Assembly (NCBI GenBank): GCA_907163375.1
Contig: CAJQUW010015600.1
Span: forward strand, 310,001-374,000
Length of the DNA stretch: 64,000 nucleotides
From: Prostheceraeus crozeri
Taxonomy: Eukaryota > Platyhelminthes > Polycladida > Euryleptidae
Direction: 5' to 3'
Shown here piece after piece: positions 23,745-35,751 of the stretch; the first letter of the stretch is position 1; every line of letters begins with the position of its first letter. The translations under genes and the position numbers were made by a program. The notes beneath the pieces are model-generated. The model was not told the origin of the DNA. It saw only the letters and a list, made by a program, of their open reading frames with translations, and did not search any database.

Positions 23745-24835
23745 ATGGCGTCGCGATCTGTTGATTTGCTGAACCTGAACAATTGTGAACAAGCTGAAGT
23801 GTGGCTGCTAAGCCGGGAAGCGCGTGCTCGGAACGAAAAGCGAGTGGACATGCCTGCTACAGCGACAACAGCAAAGGAGACTGGTTTGACTGGAATGTGC
23901 AGGAACGCAGACCCTTTCTACCTTAAAAGGTTTGATGGCTCCTAATGAATTTAAGGATTGAACATATGATATGTTCAAGACCGCAATATTGAGTTACATG
24001 GCCCCCAAACAACGCTTGTTGGTTGCAGAACGAACAAATTTCTGGCAGCTACGACAAAATATGGATGAAGACCCAGAACATTTTCTGCAGCGCATCAGAT
24101 TAGCTGCCAAGAATTGCAAATTCGAGATAATCCCTCAAAAGGATATTGCTGAGGAATTGTTCACTGTGCAACTCATATCTCGGCTTCATGATAAATCAAT
24201 GATAACGCGGGTCCTGAACTATGTGGAAACAAAGACGTATTCTCCTGATCAGAATAATTATATCAGAAGACAAATTGACGTTGCTAATTATGCGAAGACG
24301 TTCACATTTCCATAATTATAATAAAGTGGAAGCGGCAAATAAATTCTTTTGTGGTAAATTGAAACCAAGCATGAGCAGCGAAGGTGTCCTGCCTTTGGGA
24401 CGCTATGTAAGAAATGTGGTGGAAAGAATCATTTCAAAAAGTTGTGTAAGAAGAATGTTAAAACAGCCTAGTAATTCTGAAGCTCGTTTACTAATGGCGT
24501 ATGATGGAAGGTTATTCCGTAATAGCTACTTAAAAGTTATCGCTATTGGTAGACATTCTGTTTACTTTCAAGTGGATACTGGTTCTCCTGTCAGTACTAT
24601 TAATTCGATGGAAATTAACAACATTCCTGCTGCATCACGAAAAATAGAAATGGATGGTGTTTCTCCGAACTGGACGGACTTTAATGGTGTCAAGGTAGAA
24701 TTTATCGGTAAAATACAGATTGCAATGAATGATGGTGAAATACCTTTTAACTTATGGATCACCACTAATGGTTCTTCTGTAATTGGCAGAGATGCAAAAT
24801 CAGCCTTGAATCTATTGCCTCCCATTTGTCCTGCT
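23745..24835 (+). pseudogene. Gypsy-type gag and retropepsin
   Basis: Broken frames read as the 5' half of an LTR retroelement. 23745-23945 gives the gag N-terminus. 23971-24315 gives a capsid-like helical region with AERTNFWQLRQNMDEDPEHF, a common Gypsy gag motif. 24490-24835 gives the aspartic protease, with the catalytic FQVDTGSPVSTI near 24570 and a VIGRD motif near 24780. The CCHC knuckle expected between capsid and protease is disrupted. The matching pol lies at 27.96-30.3 kb; the two halves are split by a non-LTR insertion. Confidence 0.75.
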
Positions 24836-27800
24836 GCTGTGCGGTCGTGCTTTTGCTGATCTCGCTGTCCGATTGTTCTTCAACGTGCTGCCTGGCTGTT
24901 CGTAGTTGGTTTCTGGGAATTTTTGGTTCTACGGATTCCCCCTGGTCTCGTGTTTGTCCTGGTCTTCGCAGTTTTCACCGTTTCACGGTTGCTGCACTGT
25001 GTTTCTGTAATCCGTCGTCTTTGTGCCTCTGGTCGCCAAGTTGTGCTCACTTCGCCGTTCTCCGTTAATCGACGCATCTGCTTCGTTCTCTGCCTTATTG
25101 GCTGGCATACGTCCACACCTTTGCTCTTGCTTATCAGTGTCAAGTGAGTGCGGCACACACGTCATCGTCATCGTCACGTCATCGTGGTGGTTTAGTGGTA
25201 GATCCTTCGGCTGTCGTCTGTGTTGGACTTGGTTCAAATCCGGAGGTGGTGAAGTTTAACTTTTTGCCCAATTTTTCTTTGAATTTTCCGGATTTGTTCT
25301 GCGTCAGTTATGCCTGAAAAATCGACAGGATCCAATACCGCAGTTCTATCGACTTCATGTGATTCAGGTACTGGAAATCCCACGTTGCGCGATGTCATCA
25401 AGTTGATCGAGAGTTTAAAAGAGGAGATTCTCAAGTCTGTGAAAGACGATTTTTTGAACATCAGAGCGGGTCTTGCCTCTCTGGAAAAGCGGATTGAGCT
25501 TATTGAAGGCACTTTAACAAGCTTTCAAGGAAAATTAGCCGACCATGAGTCTGGGATTGCAGATCTGAAAATCTCAGTCAGCGATTTGCAGAACGCAATG
25601 ACAGCTCCTGCATCCGAATTTCTCGAGGAGGTGGACCGAAGAGAGCTGCGAAGAGATAACATCATGCTGTTTAGAGTTGCGGAGAAGACAGGTGGCTCCT
25701 TATCTGAAAAGGAAGCATTTGACGATGATGTCATTGAAAATATATTCACGACCATGAATCTCCCTCAAGTTAAAGTTGTTGATGCACGTCGTATGGGTAG
25801 ACCAACTGGTGGATGGAGCAGGCCCTTGCGAGTTAAGCTTCTGAACCGTCACGAAAAGGCCCAAGCTTTCCGTAATGCCAGCCGTTTAAGAAAGTCTGGC
25901 CGTTTCCGGAACGTTTATGTGAACAATGACCTTACAAAACAACAGCAATTCGAGAGGCAGAAAGAGTTGAAATCCTGTTCCGTTGTATTCGTGCGAATCG
26001 GATTAGTGGCGGAGTATGTACCTGGATTCATCCCAATTTCAACCCGGTTTTACTGTGCCAGCCCGCGTTGGACTATTTCGAGTATATATCAATATGCCTC
26101 CCTAATCCCTGCCCGTTTGCTGCTAATTGAAAGCGCTGACTACATATGTGACCTTCTTACTGATATATTCAGCGCATCGATGACAAGCCGGAGTTTCCCT
26201 GAATTGCGGAAATGCGCTGTTGTGAAGCCAATTCCGAAGCAGGGCCACTCCTCATCAGACTTCCGACCTATTTCACTCCTGCCCATCATCTCAAAAGTAC
26301 TCGAACGAGCAATTCTGAGAACAATGAAGACCGAGTTTTTGGAGCATTTCGGCGAAAACCAAAATGCTGATCGACCTCTCGGATCAACCTCCAGTGCTCT
26401 TATTCAAATCCACGATGGTGTGACGTTACTAATGGAGAGCAGGCAAAATGCATCAGTTCGAGTGCTGTGTCTAAGGCATTCGACAAGCTTCAACACAAAC
26501 TTGTAAATTGTCTTTTGCGCTGAGGACTGAATAAAGGCTTCCTTACGTGGTTGACATCTTACTTGACCAATCATTTCGAACGAATGTCGGTCGACGGTGT
26601 GGTGGGGAAGGTATGTCATGTAAGTTCGGGGGTTCCGCAAGGCTCTGTCCTGGGCCCATATCTTTTCAATATGTCTTTGGCATCATTGACTTTAAATTCC
26701 AGCGAAGCTCTATTGGTTAAATTCGCCGACGATCTTACCCTGGTAGAAGCTTCAACAACTGATGGTTACTGCCCGCGTAACTTGGAGCTGATTCAAAACT
26801 GGATCAAAGAAAACAATATGGTGCTAAATTGAGCAAAAAAGTAGACAAATGGTAGTCCAACGTCAACGTGGTATGATCTCTTTATGTCCAGTATATGAAG
26901 ACATCGAAGTTGTTGAAACTTTGAGCATTCTTGGAGTTGCATGGACTCACGAACTTAAATGGGAACATCATAAGCCGACATCATAAGAAGTGCAAATCGT
27001 CGACTTTTTGCTATTCGTCAATTAAGGCCATTTGTAGATACGCTGAACATGATAAATGTCTTTTCGTGTCTGATCGAGTCACTTCTTCTGTATTTCAATG
27101 CGAAAGTAAAACTGATTCAATACTCTCCCGATATCTATAATGTCAAGTAAAATGAATAAAGAATAAAAAATATCGCCAGACGTTTCGGGCCCAGACCCTT
27201 TGTTAATGGCAGAACACTTAATAAAGTTCTGCCAAAAACGCTTAAAAGTTTTCTGACATTGACAAAGGGTCTGGACCCGAAACGTCTGGCGATATTTTTT
27301 ATTCTTTATTCATTTTACTTGGCATTATGCATATCGGGAGAGTATTGAATCAGTTTTACTTTCGCATTGAATTATGGTCCTCCCGCCCTCTGCCGTATCA
27401 TATATTCTTCTGTATTGTACACCGCTCTTCGGTAACCTTCAGTAAAGCACATCTTCTAGAATTGACCAACTTTTAAAACGTTCTCATCGCATAATTTGTG
27501 ATGAGCTTTGTACATGTCGGGTCATTCTTGACTTCAAACTTCGCCACAATAACTTGATTTAAGTTTTTAGCGAAATGCATGTCATCGAATCATCCGCTGC
27601 ATCATCGCCTCATCGCTTACCTCATACGAAACACTTCTCCTTACCATTCTGCTTCACCTTTCGTCGTTCAAATTCATTTTCCCCAATGGTCTGCGAGCTT
27701 TTTAGACATTAGTTATCTATGTATACGTAAGTAGTCAAAGACAGTATTTCTGAATTAATTTGTTGTTCACCGACTTTGCTGTGAGATTTTCTCTTTAACT

Positions 27801-27885
27801 TTATATGCTATAGACAGTTTTTAAGGTACCTTATCTTTGTGAAACGAATGATTTCCAATTTGGGAAATAAACGCTTCATTATTAT
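24836..27885 (+). mobile_element. CR1/Jockey-like non-LTR element inserted in the Gypsy element
   Basis: ORF1-like protein: start at 25310, coiled coil (LIESLKEEILKSV... to about residue 100), then an RRM-like region with VKVVDARRMGRPTGGW. It is fused after about residue 225 to reverse transcriptase sequence (FRPISLLPIISKVLERAI near 26260), so the endonuclease and the start of RT were lost by deletion. The palm continues in another frame with SGVPQGSVLGPYLFN (near 26620) and VKFADDLTLVE (near 26715). The 3' end is AATAAA-like plus (ATT)n at 27866-27890. CTGCT on both sides may be a short target duplication. Confidence 0.8.
27094..27371. mobile_element. 278-bp foldback inside the non-LTR element, hammerhead-like arms
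   Basis: Arms 27094-27214 and 27251-27371 are near-perfect inverted repeats of ~120 bp around a ~36-base loop. Each arm holds a GGGTC/GACCC hairpin followed by GAAACGTCTGGC; on the right arm (plus strand, 27253-27292) this is hammerhead geometry with the CTGATGA box replaced. It interrupts the C-terminal RT tail of the surrounding retroelement, so it inserted later. Confidence 0.8.
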
Positions 27886-27949
27886 TATTTCTGCTTTGAA
27901 AATGGAAAATGGTATACGTCAATTACCTATTATTTGGTTTTAAAATCCA

Positions 27950-30319
27950 ATCCAACACCAATATTTCTACCACCCCGGCGGATTGCTTACTCTTTGGAAG
28001 AGGCTACACACAAAGAAATCATTGCAATGGAATAAATGTGCTATTTCAAAAATATAATATTCTGATTGGGCATTTCCGATTGTACTGATTGTCAAAGATA
28101 GGTTGGATGGTGGTTACAAAATTAAAATTCGGATCACTGGTGATTTCAAGAAATTAAATTCGCAATTACAGATGCCTATTATACAAATGCCATCAAGAGA
28201 TAGATAGAGATTGCTAATTCGAAATGTGATTTGGAGAAAGCCTATCATCAATTGACTTTATCGGAGGACAGTAAGCGACTTGCCATTATTTCAACTCCGT
28301 GGGGACTTTACCAATATAGTAAATTGCCTCAAGGTATCTGCTCAGTTCCAGGTGAATTTCAACGCATGGTGGTGGAACTCACATGTGATATGGATGGAGC
28401 TCAAGCTTACTTAGACGACGTATTGGTGGTTGGAGAGACTCAGGAGGAACTTGCTAAGAGAACTGATATCCTATTGCAGAGATAACAGAATTACTGAATA
28501 TGGATAAATCTGAATTTAACAAATCTTGACTGATATTTCTTGGCCACAAGATATCAAAGGATGGTATTGAAATGGATCCCATGAAGGTCGAAGCGATACG
28601 AAACTACCCTGAGCCGACGTCTAAATCTGTATTGCATACGTTTTTTGGAATGGCAAATTATTATAGCGATTTCCTTTAAGTTGCTGATTTGACAGCCCCT
28701 TTATGCGACTTGATCAAGAAGGATTCTGACTTTATCTGGTCGAGCGATGTTAGAGAGAAATGGAGAATGGTAAAGGATAAATTATGCAAGGCCGCAGTAT
28801 TGGCTTCTTATGATCCTGAATTACCAGTAATGATTACTACCGATGCCTCATCAATTGGTTTAGGTGCTGTACTTTCTCAAGAGGACAAACCTATCGCTTA
28901 TGCATCCAAGAAATTAACTGACACACAAAAGAAATATTCTACCTTGGAGAAAGAAGCCATGGCATTCCATTGGGCTGTAACTGAGAAATTTCCCTTATGT
29001 TTGAAAAGTCGGCATTTTACATGTCACACGGATCATCAGCTTTTAGAGAAGTTATTGGATCCCGATACAGAATTATCAAAGATTGCATCTGCTAGAATCC
29101 ATAGATGGTCAATGTCTCTGATGCCCTATCGATATTCAATAAGTGGCAAGAGGTCAAAGGAAATTCCAATGGCGGATGGTTTGTCACGATCACCCAATGA
29201 AGTTGGTATTACAGGAGATAAACATTTTGAGTATATTGCTTTCATAGATAATACTCCACTGGAGATGGATGAAATACGCATACAGAGCAAGGCATCTGAA
29301 GAGATAATGAATATTATGGAACATATTTCTATTGGGAAGATGATTAAGCGCGGCCCATATATTCAAGTGCGTGACAGACTCTCTATTTCTCACGGTGTTT
29401 TACTTTATGGATCACGCCCTGTTATTCCTGAAACCTTACGGAAGCGAGCCTTGAAATTATTTCATAATGGTTATCCTGGCATGGTTCAAATGTCAGTATG
29501 ATACTATGTACTGGCGTGGTATAAATAAAGAATGCGAACGCTGTGCTCTAGCATGTGATATTTTGTCAATCAAGAAGACATCTGCTAAACCCTTGTAATT
29601 TGAAAGCTGGCCAAACAAATGATTTTGGAGATCGCATTCATATCGATTATTTGGGACCTATTGATTGTTATATGATTCTGATAATGGTGGATTCCGATAC
29701 TGGTTGGATTTATTGTGATATCACGAAATCTACCACAAGTGACGAGACTATTAAAATGGCAAGGAAATTTTTTTGCAAGGTTTGGAGTTCCGAGATTACT
29801 AGCTTCGGATAATGGAACACATTTTTCCTCTTCAAATTCCCCGATTGGTTGAAACAGCTAGGAATGAAGCACATGTTTTCACCTTATAGCACATGGTCTA
29901 ATGGTATTGCCGAACGAGTTGTGCGATCGTTTAAAGAACGACAGAGAACATTAAAACATACTATCAACATTGAGAGAAGAATTGACAATATTGTGCTGGC
30001 GCTTAATTCTGGTTCAAATGCGGATATGAAGTCACTTGGAAGGAAATTGTGGACTCCCATCACTAATTCATCGTCAACATCAGACTCTTGGAATCAGCCT
30101 ACTCAACCTGTTTGGTTTAGAAGCTTCACGAATGACATTTGGAAGAAAGGCCTCGCTGATTCTGTCGATTCTCCATCAATTCGAGGAGTGGATGAAGGTG
30201 GCAAAGAATGGCATCGGTCAAGAAATCATGCGAAAATCAGATATCTTTTTGAGAGATCAATATCAGAGATTTTCAGATATCTTTTTAGACGGCAGGAACG
30301 TAATCTCCGCAAAAACTGA
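27950..30319 (+). pseudogene. Gypsy-type pol: RT, RNase H, integrase
   Basis: Decayed pol of the element whose gag-protease is at 23.7-24.8 kb. RT: 28231-28485 with AYHQLTLSEDSKRLA, PQGICSVPGEFQR and the catalytic YLDDVLV. RNase H: 28689-29200 with TTDASSIGLGAVLSQ, YSTLEKEAMA and HTDHQLLEKLL, followed by a MADGLSR linker. Integrase core: 29555-30319 with HIDYLGP, a damaged central segment, and SPYSTWSNGIAERVVRSFKE. Stops near 28488, 28677, 29500 and 29811 break it. The downstream LTR is not recognisable. Confidence 0.85.
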
Positions 30320-30329
30320 ATCTTTTGAT

Positions 30330-32170
30330 ATATGTATATGTATACATTCTCACTGTATACTGACACTTTATTGAGTCGACACTCTGCCTACTACACTTAA
30401 TCGATGGTTGCACCAATGCGAAATTTATTCAACGATTTGAGGATTATTGATTTCTTATTTCCTGATTTCTGTACGAATTCTGTCATTTCTGCCACCTTTA
30501 GCTGGTTTAACTGTGTATCCTAAATACTGTGTATCCTAATAACATCCGCTAATTACTGTAAAAATCGAAATTCTGTTAGATATTCTAGGCGTATCGATCT
30601 AGTCAACGTTTTTTTTTATTTCGCCTTCGAACACCGCCAGTAGGTTATCTAACCACAAAAGATATCTCTGAACTATTTGATCGAATAATTACGAACATAC
30701 GTAGGTAATTAATGCAGTGACTTCATACAAAAATATTTCAAATATCAGTGAGCATGATTCAAGATCACGGGATTGCTGAAATAAATGTCATGTGCGTGCT
30801 ACTATTGGAAAATGAGTTTGTGACTCATTTGGTATGGAATTACATTGCGCATTAAAGAAATGTTTTGGAAGATGGAGAGATAGTTATTTAGGATTAAGGG
30901 ACACTCCTCGAATTTCTCATCTCGTCCAAGAGATCTCATTCTATCTCCCCTCAGCAATGTCGTGCACACGTTTTAATTAACTGATTGTTCTCCAACACAG
31001 CCACCAAAGCGTTTGTAAAAAATCATTGGCGTTATTTTCGGATTAAATAAGGTTGGGATTAATCCAGGAAAATGTCTTTTCTTGTTAATTTGCAAAACCA
31101 TCTGTCACGCCATGCATTGGATGAGATAGCTCGAATTATTAACTAGATGCATCCGGCCTTGTTTTCAACAGTAACAAACTACGATGAAATTATCCTGGAA
31201 GACCTTCGGTATTGAAGAGTGGACAGAAAAGAAAGTGTATGCATAGAAGTTTTATTTCCGACTTGAGACTCACTCTGTCTCCTTCTGTATGTCGATTCGT
31301 TCAATTTGAAATCAGTTTTTGCATCAGTGGACACATAAGTTTTATTATCTGAAAATGAATGTATTTTTGATACTACCTTCGTCCTATTCCATGCAATTAT
31401 TTGGCAGGCTTTCGTGGAAGGCTTTAGAGCATTGAAAATAAAGCAATTTTCACTTTGTCGACGACATTTTCTTGTGTGACACACATTGCTTTGAACATAT
31501 ATCGCCTACTTGACGTTCTCAATCTGAGAATGTTTAATATCAACCAAACTATCGATCAGAGTTGAATGTAATTAGTCATTCAAACATGGATGACTGTCGT
31601 TCAAACATTTTCTTACCTTATGCGCTTTTTATGAATATTCACATGCAGAATTAACTCGGTTAAACAAGGAATTTAAGTGAAATCAAGATGGTTGGCCAAA
31701 AGTAAGAGCACCTAATGATGAAATTATATTAACGCTTACCTTAGTAATGGTCATTTTCACAGAGTAGAGATATACTCTCTTAGTAGGTGCAGTGTTGACT
31801 CAAAAATGTTAGCTTGCAGTGAAAATTTTTTATTGTTTTTGCGAAGAGTATGCTCCCGAAGTCTAAAAAATGTTAATATTACATTATAATACATTACATA
31901 ATAACGTTTATTAACGATTCTGCTTGAATTATCAAGTTATTAGGACTTCAGACCCTTGTCAGGTAAGCAGACAATTCCAGTCTTGTGAATTATTAATAAC
32001 TTTTTTAATACCAAGATACTCGTAATTTGGGTTGGTATTAAGAGGTTTTCTTTGTGGTAATAATTTATTTATTTATGGCTAATTAACTATTTCTTTTTCA
32101 ACTACCTAAACACGATTTTGTGATATTATTATTTTATATTTGGATTTTATAGGCGATGAAACCAAAAAAC
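30330..32170. other. AT-rich non-coding stretch
   Basis: No motif-bearing frame. The minus-strand 101-codon frame at 31179-31484 has no recognisable domain and I do not support it. Confidence 0.45.
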
Positions 32171-32173
32171 GTC

Positions 32174-32228
32174 TTTGCGCAACCGGTTTCTGTGGTTTAT
32201 TGATGGTTACCACTTCATCAGACGCAAA
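32174..32228 (-). ncRNA. probable hammerhead ribozyme, type I
   Basis: Minus strand: stem I UUUGCG, core CUGAUGA, stem II GUGG...CCAC with a 14-base loop, GAAAC, short stem III around CGG, cleavage triplet GUU, then CGCAAA closing stem I perfectly. Core boxes are intact; the pair closing stem II next to the core is A-A instead of G-C, which would weaken activity. Likely part of a Penelope-type terminal repeat. Confidence 0.6.
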
Positions 32229-32320
32229 TGAATGAAATAAAATGAGCTCATAGGCAGTTTAAGGGAGGTTTGAATTTCAATATGAATATCTCTCTTTTGC
32301 CTCCCTTTCTACTCTATGAG

Positions 32321-32500
32321 CTCTGTCTGACAATTGAAATACAGGCACAGCTTCAAACTTGAAACGCTTGACCGTTTACCGCCAACACATAAGCAATCCG
32401 AATATCTCTATGTTGTATGTTAGCAAGCACATCAGAGAGTGTTGCCGAAATCAAGAAATCAAGTTTGAAGCTGCTCCTATATTTCAATTGTCAGACAGAG
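32321..32500. repeat. inverted repeat, 43-bp arms
   Basis: 32321-32363 (CTCTGTCTGACAATTGAAAT...) and 32458-32500 are inverted copies with one or two mismatches and a ~95-base loop. It may be a small foldback. Confidence 0.7.
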
Positions 32501-32699
32501 GACATTAGAGATGTCGTTGAAGTTAGCACCAACTTCAACAGCAACTTTTTGAATACAGTTTGCACATAATAGAAAACCACATGCACAGGTACTACTGATG
32601 ATGCAGAGTTTGTACAGACAAAAACTTTTCCAAAATTCGAACTCTTTCACCTTCAAAATTCAAATTTAAATTCGAAAAATTGGTGCAAGTATTGGTGCT

Positions 32700-33240
32700 A
32701 CCTAGTTAGCGAGTTTGTACAGCATTCCGATGGAAAACTTTAGATGCAAGAACAAAAAACTGAGTTTGTGCAGCAACTTCCAGCACTTTCCCTACACGAA
32801 CAACCGGTAACAACCGCCGAAAACCGATTTTTTTCAAAAAATGATAAGATTTTCCAGAAAATTTCTTGATGCTTCATGGAAAATGGTATTGTACAGTGCT
32901 CTAACCGGTGGAAGAGTGTTCTACTAATCGAGTCTGAGTTTGAATACATACTTCTCTGACACTCTAGCACTCCTACGACCGGTAAATACCGGTTATTATA
33001 CAGTAACTACAAGAATGCAGCCCATTTATGAACAAATCAATTGGTGCTACATGGAAAATGAGTTTGTACAGTGCTCTAACCGGTGGAAAAGTGTTCTAAT
33101 AATCGAGTCTGAGTTTGATCACACACTTCTCCGACACTCCAGGAATATACTCCAGAATATACTCCAGAATACACTCCAGGATAATACCGGTTATTATAAA
33201 GTGACTAGAACAACGATGGAAGCATTGTTCATCAAGGAGT
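32700..33240. repeat. tandem ~185-bp degenerate repeats with CCGGT motifs
   Basis: Two clear units (32885-33065 and 33066-33240) and an older one to the left share GTACAGTGCTCTAACCGG, ATCGAGTCTGAGTTTGA and TACCGGTTATTATA. The right unit includes a short AATATACTCCAG triplication. No coding potential. Confidence 0.7.
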
Positions 33241-33299
33241 TTCAGCCTGATTTGTGTATCCAAAAAGAGACCGTCATAAACCTACTTCTTCCCTGGTGA

Positions 33300-33622
33300 C
33301 CATTCCTTCCTTTGACATATCTACCCTTTGATCGTCTTATCTAATTCCTTTGCTAATTATAGTATTGGTGTTATCTACTCTTGCATCTTAATTAGTAACA
33401 TGCATATGATGTATTTTACCTTTGGCATTAGAGTTATTTGTGATCTGTCGCCTGTAGATTACCTTTACCGTATTTCTATGTACTGTATCGAGATATCTTT
33501 ATAACGATGTTCACATTGCTGTCAACTTTCATTCCGGAGTGTCCCATGACTAGAACCGGCGAAATATATCGGGTCAAATGAATACCTTGGTGTTGCTTTT
33601 CATTTACAAATTAGTTAAATTC
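33300..33622. other. left flank of the Polinton
   Basis: AT-rich DNA with no gene; ends at the AAAGGC target duplication. Confidence 0.6.
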
Positions 33623-33628
33623 AAAGGC
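33623..33628. repeat. target-site duplication AAAGGC (left)
   Basis: AAAGGC directly precedes the element end AGTAGT; the identical hexamer follows the right end at 55355-55360. Six-bp duplications are the hallmark of Polinton integrases. Confidence 0.9.
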
Positions 33629-34650
33629 AGTAGTGACCAAAAAAAAAATAAACACAGCGCCCCACCCCCTCGGGAGAGAGTCTTGGTCGGCCGTCCAGGT
33701 TGACTTGGGCGGCCGACCAGGTTGGTAGATGTTGTAAAACGACAGAGTTAACGGTGAATTTGGGATGTTTTTGGTCTCCAGCGTCTAAACGGCTGCTCCA
33801 ATGGTAGATCTGAGTTTAGATTTGAAATCATCGTCAAATTCTGTATCAGTAGGGTGATTTCCACCTCAATCGGAGAGAAAAAATTTTCAACATTTTTCCA
33901 AAAAAAGATAGAGTTAACGGCGAATTTGGGATGGTTTTGGACTGTAGAGCCAAAACGAAGCATCGGATGGGAAAACGGAGGCCAGATTCGGAATCTACGT
34001 GAAATTTTGGGTTAGGAAGGTTGTTTCCAACGAAATCGGAGAGAAAAATTTTTGGGACGTCCCCCCCCCTCGGCAGCGTTGCTTCCAACTTTAGTTCTAG
34101 AGATCGTAGAAAGTCGTGCAATAGCTCGTTTGAAAGCTAAGAGTGAGACCAATTCAGTGAAAGATACGGGTTGTTCATATCTGTCTTCGTTTAGATGTGA
34201 GACGCCATTTAAGATTTGGGAAATTGGCGAAAAACGACAGAGTTAACGGCGAATTTGGGATGTTTTGGGCTGTAGAGCCAAACCGAAGCATCGGATGGGA
34301 AAACGGAGGCCAGATTCGGATTCAGCGATAAATTCTGCATCCGTAGGGTGATTTCCAGCTCCATCGGAGAGAAAAATTTTTGGGACGTCCCCCCTCGGCA
34401 GCGTTGCTTCCAACTTTAGTTCTAGAGATCGTAGAAAGTCGTGCAATAGCTCGTTTGAAAGCTAAGAGTGAGATAAATTCAGTGAAAGAAACGGGTTGTT
34501 CATATCTGTCTTCGTTTAGATGTGCGACGCCATTTAAGATTTGGGAAATTGGCGAAAAACGACAGAGCTAGAATTTTCCAAAAACAGCTCCAATGGGCGA
34601 ACGAAGGCTCGGATGGGTAAACGGAGACCAGATTTGGAATCAGCTTGATG
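33629..34650 (+). repeat. left terminal inverted repeat
   Basis: The outer ~125 bp match the right end closely, apart from an A run at 33639-33648. Inside, two ~165-bp modules alternate. Module A starts ACAGAGTTAACGGCGAATTT (33741, 33907, 34235). Module B starts CGGCAGCGTTGCTTCC and ends TTGGCGAAAAACG (34070-34234, 34396-34560). A partial A follows. Frames of 60-90 codons recur in these modules but follow the DNA repeat and are probably not genes. Confidence 0.85.
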
Positions 34651-34696
34651 TTACTGTCCAATGAGGATCATCATCCAATGAGAATCATGCATTTCT

Positions 34697-34706
34697 CTAT
34701 AAATAA
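34697..34706 (+). promoter_or_regulatory. TATA box of the left gene block
   Basis: CTATAAATAA lies just inside the left TIR, ~100 bp upstream of the ATG at 34799. It is the only TATA-like element between the TIR and the first gene. Confidence 0.5.
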
Positions 34707-34798
34707 TGAGACTTTAGAATGACAATCATTCTATTTTTGAATCGTATAAGTGACGGACGCAAGTTCTCTCAGCTCATCTATCCTACTTTTCAACTAGA

Positions 34799-35512
34799 AT
34801 GGTAAGTCGGAAAACTTCCCTCCACCTCCTTTCTTGAGTGTAGTTTCTTGAGACTAGATGCTGATGTCCAGACGGTGCAAGGTTCGCTACAATCAGGCCA
34901 TCTACAGTTGAGACCGGTGGAGGAAACAACACAGGTACATAATCCTACACCCCTACAGCGTAAATTTAGACAAGGCATACGCTATTTCGATCATGCTATA
35001 GCACTGGAAACGGGAATGATCCCTTCCACAGACGTGAGTGTGAAGAGGAATCAGTATGGAGACTACGTCATCATTCCTGTAGCTCCATACATACGTGGCA
35101 GCTTGACATTATTGAAGAATTTGTGACACTAAATATGGATATCCCTACTCCCCTTGACGAAGTGTGGAGAGTGAGAGATGACAAGGATACACCATATAAA
35201 AAGATATGGGAAGGTGAACGACTTTCTCTACCACTATCGCATTGGTGTTCTTACTATCGAGAGGATGGAGAACAAATAACACCCATCAGGTGTAAAGAGC
35301 TCGCAGAGGGCACTTGGAATATTCGTTTCACAATAAGCGGACTATATTATGGTTATCATAAGGATAATGAATTGGCCTCTATAGCAATGCATACTCAATC
35401 CATCATATATATACCGAAGCAGCCAGATGTTAATAACATTATTGATCAAATCCTCAACGAGAGCGGTGGGAAGCACAAGTCAGAGAAGAATGTTGCCGGA
35501 AAACGCAAATAA
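34799..35512 (+). pseudogene. Polinton left-end unknown protein
   Basis: I do not recognise this protein. ATG at 34799 is followed at once by GTAAGT and then a pyrimidine tract ending TGTAG (34843), so a tiny first exon and 42-base intron are possible. Two frames follow: 34848-35126 (YFDHAIALETG, YGDYVIIPVAPYIRG) and 35123-35512 (DEVWRVRDDKDTPYKKIWEG, HWCSYYREDGEQITPIRCKEL, ending in a Lys-rich tail). They abut in different frames at 35105-35126, suggesting one gene with a frameshift. Charged, no membrane segment. Its position next to the TIR suggests an early accessory gene. Confidence 0.5.
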
Positions 35513-35690
35513 AAAAAGTAGAATCACCAGTCCTTACCTATCTCTACCTTATGACAATTCGCTCATGTGCTTTGAGTGTCGCAGACGTGGACTTATCAGA
35601 TACATTTTACTTCCTCGCTGCCATTATGTTATTTGTGTATTTTGTCGTGAACAGCATCGATGTACTTCATCATTTTGTAATATGTCATAG
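35490..35690 (+). CDS. small Cys/His-rich (RING-like) protein
   Basis: 66 codons, starting inside the end of the previous gene. After a basic start comes a zinc-binding-looking pattern: CFEC, then CHYVICVFC twelve residues later, then HRC and C at the end. The spacing resembles a RING/treble clef but lacks the standard C-x-H step (it has CH), so the fold is uncertain. A second, better RING gene lies at 36783. Confidence 0.5.
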   Translation: MLPENANKKSRITSPYLSLPYDNSLMCFECRRRGLIRYILLPRCHYVICVFCREQHRCTSSFCNMS

Positions 35691-35751
35691 GACTCTTCAT
35701 CCGATGAGTAAAACTATGTAATTTTCTTTTTAGTCATCTATCATCATTTTT

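Noticed and set aside
24826..25259. Overlapping frames of 70-90 codons on both strands
   Set aside because: They lie in the 5' leader of the non-LTR element, overlap each other and have no motifs.
33748..34571. Repeated 60-90 codon frames within the Polinton TIRs
   Set aside because: They recur because the A and B DNA modules recur, are present on both strands and lack domains; not supported as genes.
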